Below, piece after piece: positions 16,339 to 24,407 of a stretch of 25,116 nt of DNA (positions are counted from its first letter, which is position 1; each line of letters begins with the position of its first letter). The stretch comes from an uncultured Acetatifactor sp. (lineage in GTDB: Bacteria; Bacillota; Clostridia; Lachnospirales; Lachnospiraceae): NCBI GenBank assembly GCA_910577665.1, contig CAJTOJ010000043.1, positions 1 to 25,116 of the forward strand. Direction: 5' to 3'. The notes beneath the pieces were generated by a model that did not search any database, was not told the origin of the DNA, and worked only from the letters and a program-made list of their open reading frames with translations. A program made the position numbers and the translations under genes.

Positions 16339-16731
16339 GTGAAGCTTATCAGACAACTGGCTATCATTATGACGATATCTTTTATGGCGGAACTTTTGGA
16401 ACTTCTGTTGCCCCTGCCGGTGACAGCCAGTATCTACGGGCTGATACTGATGCTGGTGGCCCTGGTGACAAGGCTGGTTCCCCTGGAGAAGGTGGAAAAG
16501 GCGGCGGATTTCCTGGTGGAACTGCTGCCGATCCTGTTCGTTCCCTCCACGGTGAGCATCATTGCCAATGTGGACGCCTTGCGGGAGATGCTGATTCCCC
16601 TGGTGGTGATCTGCCTGGTTACCACAGTGCTCATCATGGCAGTCACTGGACGCACTGCCCAAGGGATCATCTGCCTGGAAGAGAAGAAAGATGCCAGAAG
16701 GGCATCGGACACTGACCATACTGTGGAATGA
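16339..16731 (+). CDS. lrgA: LrgA/CidA family holin-like membrane protein
   Basis: The family forms small membrane proteins that modulate murein hydrolase export or, in later work, pyruvate and related metabolite transport. About 130 residues hold four hydrophobic segments. The stretch LELLLPLPVTASIYGLILMLVAL matches the LrgA conserved region in character. The GTG at 16339 is chosen because GGGGG lies 8 bp upstream and KLIRQL fits the usual N-terminus. An ATG at 16315 overlapping the previous stop is the alternative. The lrgB gene follows after 51 bp. The pair with pyk in the same region is only a loose metabolic link. Confidence 0.88.
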   Translation: MKLIRQLAIIMTISFMAELLELLLPLPVTASIYGLILMLVALVTRLVPLEKVEKAADFLVELLPILFVPSTVSIIANVDALREMLIPLVVICLVTTVLIMAVTGRTAQGIICLEEKKDARRASDTDHTVE

Positions 16732-16782
16732 AGAATGAATGGAAATCAGATAAAATGAAGTACAACCGTACAGGAGAAGAGT

Positions 16783-17484
16783 ATGGAACAGATCAATGAG
16801 ACGTTGGCACAGTCCGCATTTTTCGGTATGTTTCTGACCCTGGGCACTTACCAGGCAGGATTGCTGGTGAAGAAGAAGGTGAAGATATCCCTGGCAAATC
16901 CCCTGCTCATATCGGCTATGCTGATCATCGCCGTGCTACTGCTTTTGGGAATCGAATATGAGACTTATGACAAGGGAGCCAGATATATCAGCTATTTTAT
17001 GACTCCGGCCACGGTGAGCCTGGCAGTACCACTGTACCGGCAGCTGGCGCTATTGAGAAAGTATCCCAAGGCAATTCTTGGTGGTATAGGAGCAGGAGTA
17101 CTCACTGCCATGGGAAGCATTTATCTGCTTAGCCTGCTTTTTGGTCTGAATCATGAGCAGTATGTGACGTTACTGCCAAAATCCATTACCACAGCCATTG
17201 GTATGGGGGTGTCAGAGAAGATGGGCGGGATTCCGGCAATCACGGTAGTATCCATCAGTATCACAGGTATCTTCGGGGCGGTGATGGCAGAGGTTTTCTG
17301 CAGATTGTTCCGGATCCGGGAACCCATTGCCAGGGGACTGGCCATTGGTACGGCGTCTCATGCCCTGGGTACCTCCAAGGCCATGGAGCTGGGAGAGATC
17401 GAAGGAGCCATGAGCAGCCTGTCCATTGTGGTGGCAGGAATCATGACGGTAGTGTTAATTTCTGTTTTTGCAAATTTCATATGA
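16783..17484 (+). CDS. lrgB: LrgB family membrane protein
   Basis: LrgB is the multi-spanning partner of LrgA. The 233-residue protein has repeated hydrophobic segments and the family's conserved stretches PATVSLAVPLYRQ, LPKSITTAIGMGVSEKMGG and ASHALGTSKAMELGEIEGAMS. GGAGAAGAG lies directly before the ATG. No clear terminator follows before the coat-like genes. Confidence 0.94.
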   Translation: MEQINETLAQSAFFGMFLTLGTYQAGLLVKKKVKISLANPLLISAMLIIAVLLLLGIEYETYDKGARYISYFMTPATVSLAVPLYRQLALLRKYPKAILGGIGAGVLTAMGSIYLLSLLFGLNHEQYVTLLPKSITTAIGMGVSEKMGGIPAITVVSISITGIFGAVMAEVFCRLFRIREPIARGLAIGTASHALGTSKAMELGEIEGAMSSLSIVVAGIMTVVLISVFANFI

Positions 17485-17551
17485 TTGGTTAAATATTTTT
17501 GCCTCTGAAGGTCAACACTAACCTTGTAAAAAATAGAAGGAGGTTAGGAAG

Positions 17552-17737
17552 ATGACAAATATTTCAGAACTGGATCTGCAGAACCTGCGCCATTTGATCG
17601 GCGGCTATGACACAACGCACTGCAAAATGCAGGAGTATGCCAAGGCAGCCAATGACACCCAGATCAAACAGTTTTTTGAGAAAGGTGCCAGGTCGGCCAT
17701 GGATAATAAGCAGCAGCTTATGAAGTTCCTGCAGTAA
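17552..17737 (+). CDS. Small spore-coat-like helical protein
   Basis: The 61-residue protein is helical and acidic-to-neutral: NLRHLIGGYDTTHCKMQEYAKAA then TQIKQFFEKGARSAMDNKQQLMKFL. It resembles the short helical, CotF-related or ferritin-like proteins found in clostridial spore formers. AAGGAGG lies 10 bp upstream of the ATG. The single His-Cys pair in the middle is notable. A similar helical protein follows 144 bp downstream. Spore localisation is an inference from family resemblance and from spmAB nearby. Confidence 0.7.
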   Translation: MTNISELDLQNLRHLIGGYDTTHCKMQEYAKAANDTQIKQFFEKGARSAMDNKQQLMKFLQ

Positions 17738-17804
17738 GGGTGCCGGCACATTGCCTATGTCGCCATAGGCAGTATGGTGTGAAGCGTGAAAGTAAACTTT
17801 TATA

Positions 17805-17833
17805 CAGTAAAATCGGGCAATGGGATTTTACTG
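17805..17833 (+). other. Perfect 10-bp inverted repeat before the second coat-like gene
   Basis: CAGTAAAATC (17805-17814) and GATTTTACTG (17824-17833) are perfect reverse complements around a 9-nt spacer. No T-run follows. It lies 48 bp before the next ATG, so it could be an operator or a leader hairpin. Another hairpin, GCCTATG-TCGC-CATAGGC, lies at 17753-17770. Confidence 0.5.
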
Positions 17834-17881
17834 CCAGGATTCTGATTAGTATGCCCGTTGAAGCGGGCGCGGAGGTGTAAA

Positions 17882-18142
17882 ATGGAATTACAGGAAAAGA
17901 CGATGGTGGCTGACACCCTCACCGGCATCAACGGGGAGCTGGTGCGCTATGCGGAGATGATCGCCCAGTCAGAGAACAAAGAGTTGAAGCAGACCTTGAA
18001 GCAGTTCCGCAATGCCTGCGAACAGTCCCAGGAAGAGCTGTATCAGCTTGCCAGGGAGAAATCCTACTATGTGCCTGCCAGCAAGGCCACTGAGGAAGAG
18101 GTTGCCCACGTAAAGAGTCTGTTTACCCAGGGAACGCTGTAG
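17882..18142 (+). CDS. CotF-like spore coat protein
   Basis: The 86-residue helical protein (ELQEKTMVADTLTGINGELV through QEELYQLAREKSYYVPASKAT) has the short ferritin-like, coat-associated pattern: two helices, then a YY and Pro turn. In CotF-type proteins the YYxPA end is common. GGAGG lies 6 bp before the ATG at 17882; the frame is open from an upstream TTG at 17858 but no ribosome site supports it. It is the last plus-strand gene before a convergent minus-strand gene. Confidence 0.72.
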   Translation: MELQEKTMVADTLTGINGELVRYAEMIAQSENKELKQTLKQFRNACEQSQEELYQLAREKSYYVPASKATEEEVAHVKSLFTQGTL

Positions 18143-18239
18143 GGGTAAGGACAGGAAAAAGATCCGGATAAGAACGGTTCTTCTGAGGGAAGAACCCACA
18201 AAAGAGCATTGAAAAAACGGACAGAAATGAAACACTCGC

Positions 18240-18269
18240 GGCGGTCAGCAGATGGAATTGCTGACCGCC
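18240..18269. terminator. Bidirectional terminator between convergent genes
   Basis: GGCGGTCAGCA (18240-18250) pairs perfectly with TGCTGACCGCC (18259-18269) around an 8-nt loop. It lies between the coat-like gene (+) and the secreted protein gene (-). T-rich tails are short on both sides. A smaller 8-bp hairpin is at 18176-18196. Confidence 0.7.
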
Positions 18270-18290
18270 TTCTGGGTCTCTATACAGTAT

Positions 18291-20378
18291 TTATACCGTG
18301 AAGTCAAAAGTTAATGTTTTTCCGTCATACAAAACAACCGTTAAGGTATGGTTGCCTGGGGGTATGGAAATGGTCGAATCCAACACGGTAAGAGTGAGCA
18401 CATTGTCTTCAAGTCCGCCTTCAGAGCTATATCTTGTATCAAAGGCCAGCTGCTTGTCAATTCCGCTGATCTGGGTCATTTTATTATTGTAAATACCGTT
18501 CATGTTCTGGTCGAACACCACTTTGAGCTCTGCCCTGTCAGAAGTCTTGAGAACTGTTACGCTTGTAATCTTTGGCTGGGACGTATCACCGGGGGCCGGA
18601 TCGGTATACTGGGGAATCTGCTTATAACTGTAGAAATCCTCCCGGTTACCTTTCACATCTTCTGACACATAGCAGAACCACTGCCCTGCTTTTACGCCTT
18701 TGATTGTTACATAATTCAAGCCATACCCGATGGAAGACTTCGTGCCATTGGCATAAATCTGCGCAGGATCCTTGGCAGTGACGGTACCCTCACCGTCTAC
18801 AACGTCTTGAATCGCATAGTAAAGGGTACCGGCTTCATCTGAGTTGACAACAATCATTATGGTGTCCGGATCCTTCCATTCGATGCTTCTGGCATTGACT
18901 CTGGGTGCCTGCAGATCAAGGTAGCAGGTACCTTTTAACTGTGTACCATCCTTGAGGTTGATCAAAATCGTGTAAGTATTATTTCCCTGGGGGATGCTTC
19001 CTCTTTGCATGTACACACGGTAAATCTTATTATCTGAAGTCTTGACATCTCCCAGCGTTGTCTTGCTCAGTGGACAGCTGATGTCAAACTGCTCCAGAAC
19101 CAGGCTTTCGGAAGTGGCAGTTTCCAGCTCTATCTCAAATCCATATAGGAATTCACCATTTCCCTGCTTCTCGGCAAACGCCGTGGCTCCTTTGATGGGG
19201 ATGGAATTGTCCACATAGATTTGCCCGCTAATGGAAAGACTGCTAACCAATGTGGACTTTCCTTCGGTGTTGACAGCCACATAATACATGGTATATGGCA
19301 GGCCCTCCCTCAGACCAGGAATGGTAAAAGTATTCCCATGCTGTTTCATCTCTGTCTTGACGCCGTTTTGCATGATTTCTGCCTCTGTTACTTCAGTTGA
19401 TTTCATGACAGAAGCTGTCCGTGTCTGCCCGTTTTCCCTTAAAATGTAATAAAAATAACCAGGTTCGTTTGTATTATAAGTAATCCTGGCCTCACTGGCA
19501 CTGGTGCGGACAGCGTTAATTCCTGTGATCTGCGCGCAATCTGTCCTATACTCAAAGACCTTTGAGATGGTGGTGCCATCGGCAAGGGTTATCTGTATAT
19601 CGTATTCCTGGTCTTTATAATACGTGGTAGACAGATCATAAGTCCTATTGTCTTTGGTGGACACAGACAGGATCGTCATGTCGGAGCCGCCGCTATTACA
19701 AATGATACTGAATGCCTCCAGGGAAAGGGACTGGGCTGTCTTCTGGCTCAAAGTGACCTTGATGTGACCGCTGCCAAGAACCTCCACACTCTGAATCTGA
19801 ATGATGCCCACTGTGGTGGATGCCCCGGAACTGTTATATTCCGCCTCTTTTTCGGCTTTTACCACAGCCTCGCTTCTTCCTTCGCGGCCTTCCTGCTTCC
19901 CATATGTCTCGTAATGTTTGTAAGCTGCCAGTATATCATCGCCAAAGGCATCCTGCAATTCGCTGTATCTGCTGAGATAATCCACAGGGCTAAAGTCGGT
20001 GCCATTGTCTCTTTGCTCAAAGGCGCCATAAACAAGATAATGTTCAATATAAGCATCCCAGTCATCCCCAAAGGCATCTTGAAGATCCGGGTATTTCTCT
20101 CTATATTTAACGATGTCTATCATTTCATTCATCTCCCGGCCTTCGGAAAGCCCGTACATTATGAAATGCTCAAGCAGAGCGTCCCTGTCATAGCCGAATT
20201 CAGCTTTGAGGTCAGGGTACTTATCCGCATAATAACGTTCGTCAAAAACATCTTCTATGCCTGCTGCCTGACTATAACTGATGCTACCCAGTGCTACCGC
20301 TCCGGCAACGGCGGCCAAAAGGATCCGTCTGCTTTTTTTTGCTGCCCATGCCAACCTTTTTTGGAATACTTCACTCAT
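18291..20378 (-). CDS. Secreted protein with three FD-YY-YPDL repeats and Ig-like domains
   Basis: The 695-residue protein has a basic N-terminus, a hydrophobic stretch and a likely cleavage site after YSQA (about residue 38). Three repeats follow with a 42-residue period at about 45-81, 87-123 and 129-165, each of the form FDxxYY-KYPDLxxAFG-D-HYxxYGxxEGR. The remainder looks like several beta-sandwich domains of about 100-150 residues, with recurring patterns such as ITSVTVLKTSDRAELKVVFDQNMNG and LKDGTQLKG. There is no LPxTG sorting signal, choline repeat or obvious catalytic motif, so it is probably secreted or held by other means. AAGGG precedes the ATG on the minus strand. Likely an adhesion, wall or coat-associated protein; the exact role is unknown. 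Confidence 0.8.
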   Translation of the reverse strand: MSEVFQKRLAWAAKKSRRILLAAVAGAVALGSISYSQAAGIEDVFDERYYADKYPDLKAEFGYDRDALLEHFIMYGLSEGREMNEMIDIVKYREKYPDLQDAFGDDWDAYIEHYLVYGAFEQRDNGTDFSPVDYLSRYSELQDAFGDDILAAYKHYETYGKQEGREGRSEAVVKAEKEAEYNSSGASTTVGIIQIQSVEVLGSGHIKVTLSQKTAQSLSLEAFSIICNSGGSDMTILSVSTKDNRTYDLSTTYYKDQEYDIQITLADGTTISKVFEYRTDCAQITGINAVRTSASEARITYNTNEPGYFYYILRENGQTRTASVMKSTEVTEAEIMQNGVKTEMKQHGNTFTIPGLREGLPYTMYYVAVNTEGKSTLVSSLSISGQIYVDNSIPIKGATAFAEKQGNGEFLYGFEIELETATSESLVLEQFDISCPLSKTTLGDVKTSDNKIYRVYMQRGSIPQGNNTYTILINLKDGTQLKGTCYLDLQAPRVNARSIEWKDPDTIMIVVNSDEAGTLYYAIQDVVDGEGTVTAKDPAQIYANGTKSSIGYGLNYVTIKGVKAGQWFCYVSEDVKGNREDFYSYKQIPQYTDPAPGDTSQPKITSVTVLKTSDRAELKVVFDQNMNGIYNNKMTQISGIDKQLAFDTRYSSEGGLEDNVLTLTVLDSTISIPPGNHTLTVVLYDGKTLTFDFTV

Positions 20379-20820
20379 TGGATATTTCCCTTCTTCCTAT
20401 AAATATTTTGCCAAATGCGTTATGTATTATAATTTTTTTTAAGCCCGGCGTCAAGTACCTGGCTGACCCACAATGGCTACGGCGCTCGCGAAAATGCAAT
20501 TGATACACATAAGAAAGGTGAATAACAATGATTTTTAGAATGCGCGATATTGGATTTGTCACGCAAAGAACGCGTGACAAACACCTGGCGGCACTACCGG
20601 ATGAATCGTAACGAGTATGAGCTTCGCTTCAGAGAGGGATCAAGTTATTATATGGCGGTATATCCACAAAATTGACAATGTCTTCTGGTGCAAGGGATGC
20701 TGGTGGTCCTGGCGATGTCTTGTGCAAGGAAGGACAGAGGGGAATCGTGGATAAACTGGTATCAGCATTACAGTCCGTACATAAAATGAGGTAAGGAAGT
20801 CTGCAGGTGGTAAAAACAGA
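20379..20820. other. Intergenic region with a perfect hairpin and only tiny ORFs
   Basis: Beyond the minus-strand promoter, this stretch holds a perfect 10-bp stem, TTTGTCACGC/GCGTGACAAA (20555-20581). It also holds two short plus-strand ORFs: 27 codons at 20528-20611, with AAAGGTG before it, and 24 codons at 20601-20675. Neither ORF is recognised. A TTGACA at 20672 has no matching -10. The tail before spmA is purine-rich. Confidence 0.5.
20426..20454 (-). promoter_or_regulatory. SigA-type promoter of the secreted repeat protein
   Basis: On the minus strand, TTGACG (20454-20449), a 17-bp spacer and TATAAT (20431-20426) lie about 48 bp upstream of the ATG. This is a near-consensus promoter. 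Confidence 0.75.
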
Positions 20821-21555
20821 ATGTTAAATGTTATATGGGCCATGATGATACTGCTGGCGGTGGTCTACGCAGCGGTGACAGGGCACATGGGAGAGGTGAC
20901 GAATGCGGCCCTGGACAGTGCCGGAGAGGCAATCTCCCTGTGCATTACTATGGCAGGGGTAGTAGCCCTGTGGACGGGGCTGATGGAGATTGCCCAGAGG
21001 GCGGGACTGATCGGAAAGCTGACACGAGGGATCGCCCCATTCCTGCGGTTCTTATTTCCCCGGATCCCCAAGGGGCACCCTGCAGAAGGATACATAGCCA
21101 CCAATATCATTGCTAACGTGCTGGGATTAGGGTGGGCCTGCACCCCGGCGGGCTTAAAGGCCATGGAGGAACTGGCGAAACTGGAGGCACAGCGGGGGAA
21201 TCCGGAGTACCTGGAGATGGAAAAGGGGAGCGGGGACGGAACTGCAAAAAACAAGGATATCCGGCATGGAACTGCAGGGCAGGCAGGTGGGCACAAAAAA
21301 GCAGGGGGAAAAGGCTTTGGGCAGCAGGAGTCTGCCAGCCGGGGTAGGCGGGCCAGCAACGAAATGTGCATTTTCCTAATTCTCAACATTTCCTCTCTGC
21401 AACTGATTCCTGTAAATATGATTGCCTATCGCAGCCAGTATGGAAGCGCAAACCCCGCGGTTATCATAGTCCCGGCTATTGTGGCCACGCTGGTGAGCAC
21501 CCTGGTGGCAATCGTGTACTGTAAAATCAAGGACAGGGGAGGGAAAGCAATATGA
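20821..21555 (+). CDS. spmA: Spore maturation protein A
   Basis: SpmA and SpmB are membrane proteins needed for full dehydration of the spore core. Hydrophobic segments, LGLGWACTPAGLKAMEEL and NISSLQLIPVNMIAYRSQYGSANP are characteristic (nucleoside-recognition/Gate domain). A polar Gly/Lys-rich insert of about 50 residues at 127-177 sits just before RASNEMC; relatives have a short linker there. The length is 244 against about 195-200 usually. GCAGGTGG lies upstream. The last 4 bp overlap the spmB start (ATGA). Confidence 0.93.
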   Translation: MLNVIWAMMILLAVVYAAVTGHMGEVTNAALDSAGEAISLCITMAGVVALWTGLMEIAQRAGLIGKLTRGIAPFLRFLFPRIPKGHPAEGYIATNIIANVLGLGWACTPAGLKAMEELAKLEAQRGNPEYLEMEKGSGDGTAKNKDIRHGTAGQAGGHKKAGGKGFGQQESASRGRRASNEMCIFLILNISSLQLIPVNMIAYRSQYGSANPAVIIVPAIVATLVSTLVAIVYCKIKDRGGKAI

Positions 21556-22079
21556 ATGCGTTGGCTCATCTTTCGGATATTGCGATCCCTATATTGATTT
21601 TTTTTATCGTAGGCTATGGCTTTGTCTCTAAAGTAAAAGTATATGAAACCTTTCTGAAGGGCGCTACAGAAGGGTTGAAAATTGTGGTGGATATCGTCCC
21701 TACGCTTATCGGCCTGCTGGTGGCGGTGGGAATGCTGCGGGCATCGGGCTTTTTCGAGATGCTGGGGGCGCTGCTGGGCCCTGTGGCGGCAACGGTGGGC
21801 CTGCCCGCTCAGCTGCTGCCGCTGCTGGTGGTGAAGATGTTCTCTTCCTCTGCAGCCACCGGGCTGGTATTGGACATCTTCCGTACCTTGGGACCGGATT
21901 CTTATGCGGGGATGCTGACCTCTATCTTGATGAGCTGCACGGAGACGGTATTCTACACCATGAGCGTGTACTTCCTGGCGGCGAAGGTGACGAAGACAAG
22001 GTTTACCTTGGCGGGGGCGCTGCTGGCCACTCTGGCAGGGACGGTGATGAGTGTGATGCTGACGGGGTGGATGATGTGA
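21552..22079 (+). CDS. spmB: Spore maturation protein B
   Basis: The 175-residue partner of SpmA has the Gate-domain signatures KVYETFLKGATEGLKIVVDI, VGMLRASGFFEML and KMFSSSAATGLVLDI, with SCTETVFYTMSVYF near the end. It overlaps spmA by 4 bp, with GGGAGGGAAAG before the ATG, indicating translational coupling. Confidence 0.95.
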   Translation: MNALAHLSDIAIPILIFFIVGYGFVSKVKVYETFLKGATEGLKIVVDIVPTLIGLLVAVGMLRASGFFEMLGALLGPVAATVGLPAQLLPLLVVKMFSSSAATGLVLDIFRTLGPDSYAGMLTSILMSCTETVFYTMSVYFLAAKVTKTRFTLAGALLATLAGTVMSVMLTGWMM

Positions 22080-22097
22080 AGAGGGAATATAGAAGGT

Positions 22098-22340
22098 GTG
22101 GACGTAGTTAAGATCATTATATCCAGCGGCCTTGAGAAACCTTGTTATATTAAGACCAAGGGAATGGCACCGGGTGGCTGCTATATGAGGCTGGGAACAT
22201 CGATACAGCCGATACCATCTTCTATGATTGATGAATTGTATGCAAAGAGGATTCATACTACACTGCGAAATATACCTTTTCCCGGACAGGATCTTACATT
22301 TGCACAGTTTAAGATATATTATCAGGAGCGGGGACAGTGA
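22098..22340 (+). pseudogene. Fragment of an AlbA_2 (Schlafen-like) ATP-binding protein
   Basis: The 80 codons from a GTG at 22098 read as VVKIIISSGLEKPCYIKTKG, then GGCYMRLGTSIQPIP and DLTFAQFKIYYQERGQ. This matches the C-terminal part of the AlbA_2 domain and the following linker of COG2865-type proteins, which normally span 400 or more residues. The N-terminal half of the domain and everything after the linker are missing. It lies 18 bp after spmB and is probably a dead remnant. Confidence 0.6.
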
Positions 22341-22634
22341 TGAGTATGGTGCTACGGGCGTTCTTGTGGGATGGCAGGACACTATTTTAAACGAATTATA
22401 GCAGTATTTGGATGTGTGCGTAAGGTTAGGTGTGGTAACTCAACCAACGGCATATATTCAAAAACTGCTATTTTTTGAGGATTTAGGAGAAATCTGTTTT
22501 TAGAACTTGCTGCCGCGCAAACAGCTTGGTACAATCAAATAGAAAGAGTACATTCAAAATCTGGCGGCTGACGTGGAAAAGAAGTGCAAACTTCGGTCTG
22601 CCAAGGGAAAGACATCGGATACGGGGACTGCGTT
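22341..22634. other. Gene-free stretch with possible short coding remnants
   Basis: No intact gene is seen. A 33-codon open stretch ending near 22501 reads QYLDVCVRLGVVTQPTAYIQ and on to a stop, in protein-like language but unrecognised. It is likely debris between two fragments. Confidence 0.4.
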
Positions 22635-22886
22635 ATGGCAGATTTACTGGAAAATCTCAATGAAAGACAGCAGGAGGCAGTGCTGGAGACCGAAGGGTAC
22701 GTGAGGGTCATCGCAGGGGCGGGCAGCGGGAAGACGAAGTTTTTAGTGAGCCGCTACGCCTATCTGGTGCAGGACTATGGCATAGATCCTGCCAACATCC
22801 TGTGTGTGACCTTCACCAACAAAGCTGCCGGGGAGATGAAGAAGAGGATCCCGGAAAGACTGGAAATGCTCCCAGAAAGGCAATGA
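22635..22886 (+). pseudogene. Truncated N-terminus of a UvrD/PcrA-type helicase
   Basis: The 83 codons start with NLNERQQEAVLETEGYVRVI, contain the Walker A AGAGSGKT and the motif Ia region ILCVTFTNKAAGEMKKRI, then break off. A full helicase is about 700-750 residues, and no later helicase motif follows in any frame. The same strand continues open in another frame to 23139 with unrelated-looking sequence. GGGACTGCG lies before the ATG, with no good ribosome site. Confidence 0.75.
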
Positions 22887-23208
22887 ATATCTTAAGATAC
22901 ATGGCCATATAATTGTCCTGTATCACAATGCGAAAACCGGAAATATCTGGAGATATTCTATTGACAATGAATTCTGCAAGGCTCAATACCCTGCCAGGAG
23001 CGGGCGGTGGCAGCTGCTTTCGATGCATTGGAGGAGCTGGAGCGCCCCGGACGGCGGACGGGGATATCCAGATGAGATGATTTTGCCCAGAAGGATATTG
23101 TCCTTCGCAAAGGATTTATCCAGGGCTTATCTGGCTTGAGAACCGTTGCTGCATTGATAAAAGACAGGAAATTCTTGTGCTAAGGGACAGAAGCGGAAAG
23201 GAATGTGT

Positions 23209-24321
23209 ATGGAGAAAGTGGGAATCATGGATTCGCGGTTGATTTTGTTGGAAGGCATGCCTTCTACCGGAAAAACTACCAACTCGCGGTTTATACAGAT
23301 ACAGCTTGAAAGGCAGGGCATAGGAACAGAATGGATCCATGAAATAGCCATGCCACACCCTGTATTATTCTTTGATGAAGTGGGATTTACAAAGGATGAA
23401 TACAGGCACTTTATAAAAGAATACCCTGCAGCAGTCGGCATTCTTGACAAAATAGCCATAGCCAGGGAAAATACGGTTACGGTAGATTTGAACTTAATCC
23501 AATGGTATTACAAGGATGAATTTGATCAGGGAACTTACCAGGCTTTATCACAGTTTGACACCTGGGAATTTCCCATCGAGAAGTATAAACTATTTGCGCT
23601 GGACAAATGGAACTATTTTACCCGGCAGGTACTGCATAACGAGAGCAAAGTCTATATAGTAGACAGCGCCATTTTTCAGTATCAGATATTCCGATTCCTG
23701 TTTGAAAACAGACCCTGTGAAGAATTACAGGACTTTGTCAGTGAGATTGGGGATATCATAAAACCTCTCCATCCGTCCCTTGTATTTTTATACCGCGAAA
23801 ATGCGGAGGCAACCATCGATTATCTGGAAAAAGACCGTGGGACCTCCTATCTGGAATATCTTTATCAAAGGGATAAAAACCAGCCGTATTACCAGGACAA
23901 ACCTGGTGGAGCGGAAAGTTTTAAGCAATTTTTGCGCGACTACAGCAGAATGACCAACCTATTATTTCATTCCTTTGCAGGAAACAAGATTTCCCTTGAA
24001 ATATCAAAGGGAAACTGGATCGACCTGGAAGATGAAATGCTGTCATTTTTAGGTATTGGGCGCACCCCCGATATAGAGGCCTGCGCGCCGAACGGTATCT
24101 ATAAAAACAGGGAACTGGGTTATAGCATCAAAGTGGAAAACCTTTCCATTGTCGACCCTGACGGGGCAGAGAGAAAGCTGATACCGAAAAAACATAATGA
24201 ATTTTATGTGGACTGGCTGCCTGTTATCCTGCGGTTTGAAAATGGTGGAATAGTAGTGGCAGGATCACAGATCTGTGACCGTTGGAGCGCCACGGGGATG
24301 AAATATGATAAAGTAGAATAA
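23209..24321 (+). CDS. P-loop kinase-like protein of unknown function
   Basis: The protein of about 370 residues has an N-terminal Walker A, EGMPSTGKTT, as in thymidylate-kinase-like and deoxynucleoside-kinase-like P-loop proteins. An acidic pair in VDSAIFQYQIFRFLFE and a lid-like basic region RENAEATIDYLEKDRG follow. The last 90 residues form a separate, probably beta-rich part (RELGYSIKVENLSIVDPDG to the end). ATG at 23209 has GGAAAGGA 6 bp upstream; ATGs at 23203 and 23227 are alternatives. It is not recognised as a named enzyme. A GNAT gene follows 86 bp downstream. Base composition is more AT-rich than the cassette and operon genes, suggesting a separate origin. Confidence 0.75.
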   Translation: MEKVGIMDSRLILLEGMPSTGKTTNSRFIQIQLERQGIGTEWIHEIAMPHPVLFFDEVGFTKDEYRHFIKEYPAAVGILDKIAIARENTVTVDLNLIQWYYKDEFDQGTYQALSQFDTWEFPIEKYKLFALDKWNYFTRQVLHNESKVYIVDSAIFQYQIFRFLFENRPCEELQDFVSEIGDIIKPLHPSLVFLYRENAEATIDYLEKDRGTSYLEYLYQRDKNQPYYQDKPGGAESFKQFLRDYSRMTNLLFHSFAGNKISLEISKGNWIDLEDEMLSFLGIGRTPDIEACAPNGIYKNRELGYSIKVENLSIVDPDGAERKLIPKKHNEFYVDWLPVILRFENGGIVVAGSQICDRWSATGMKYDKVE

Positions 24322-24407
24322 TAAATCCGCCTATGGCCGAGGGGGAATCTGGAAAGAAAGTCATGACAAATGCTGGACGGGAACCAGACTCGAAAGGGGC
24401 AATGCAG

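Noticed and set aside
18176..18196. Eight-bp hairpin after the second coat-like gene as the main terminator
   Set aside because: It has no T-run, and the 11-bp hairpin at 18240-18269 is a better candidate.
20672..20700. Promoter before spmA based on a perfect TTGACA
   Set aside because: The hexamer 17 bp downstream is GGATGC, unlike a -10, so it is probably chance.
21426..22382. A 318-codon His/Arg/Gln-rich open frame on the minus strand
   Set aside because: It is antisense to spmA and spmB, which are certain. The composition is that of a reverse-complement shadow.
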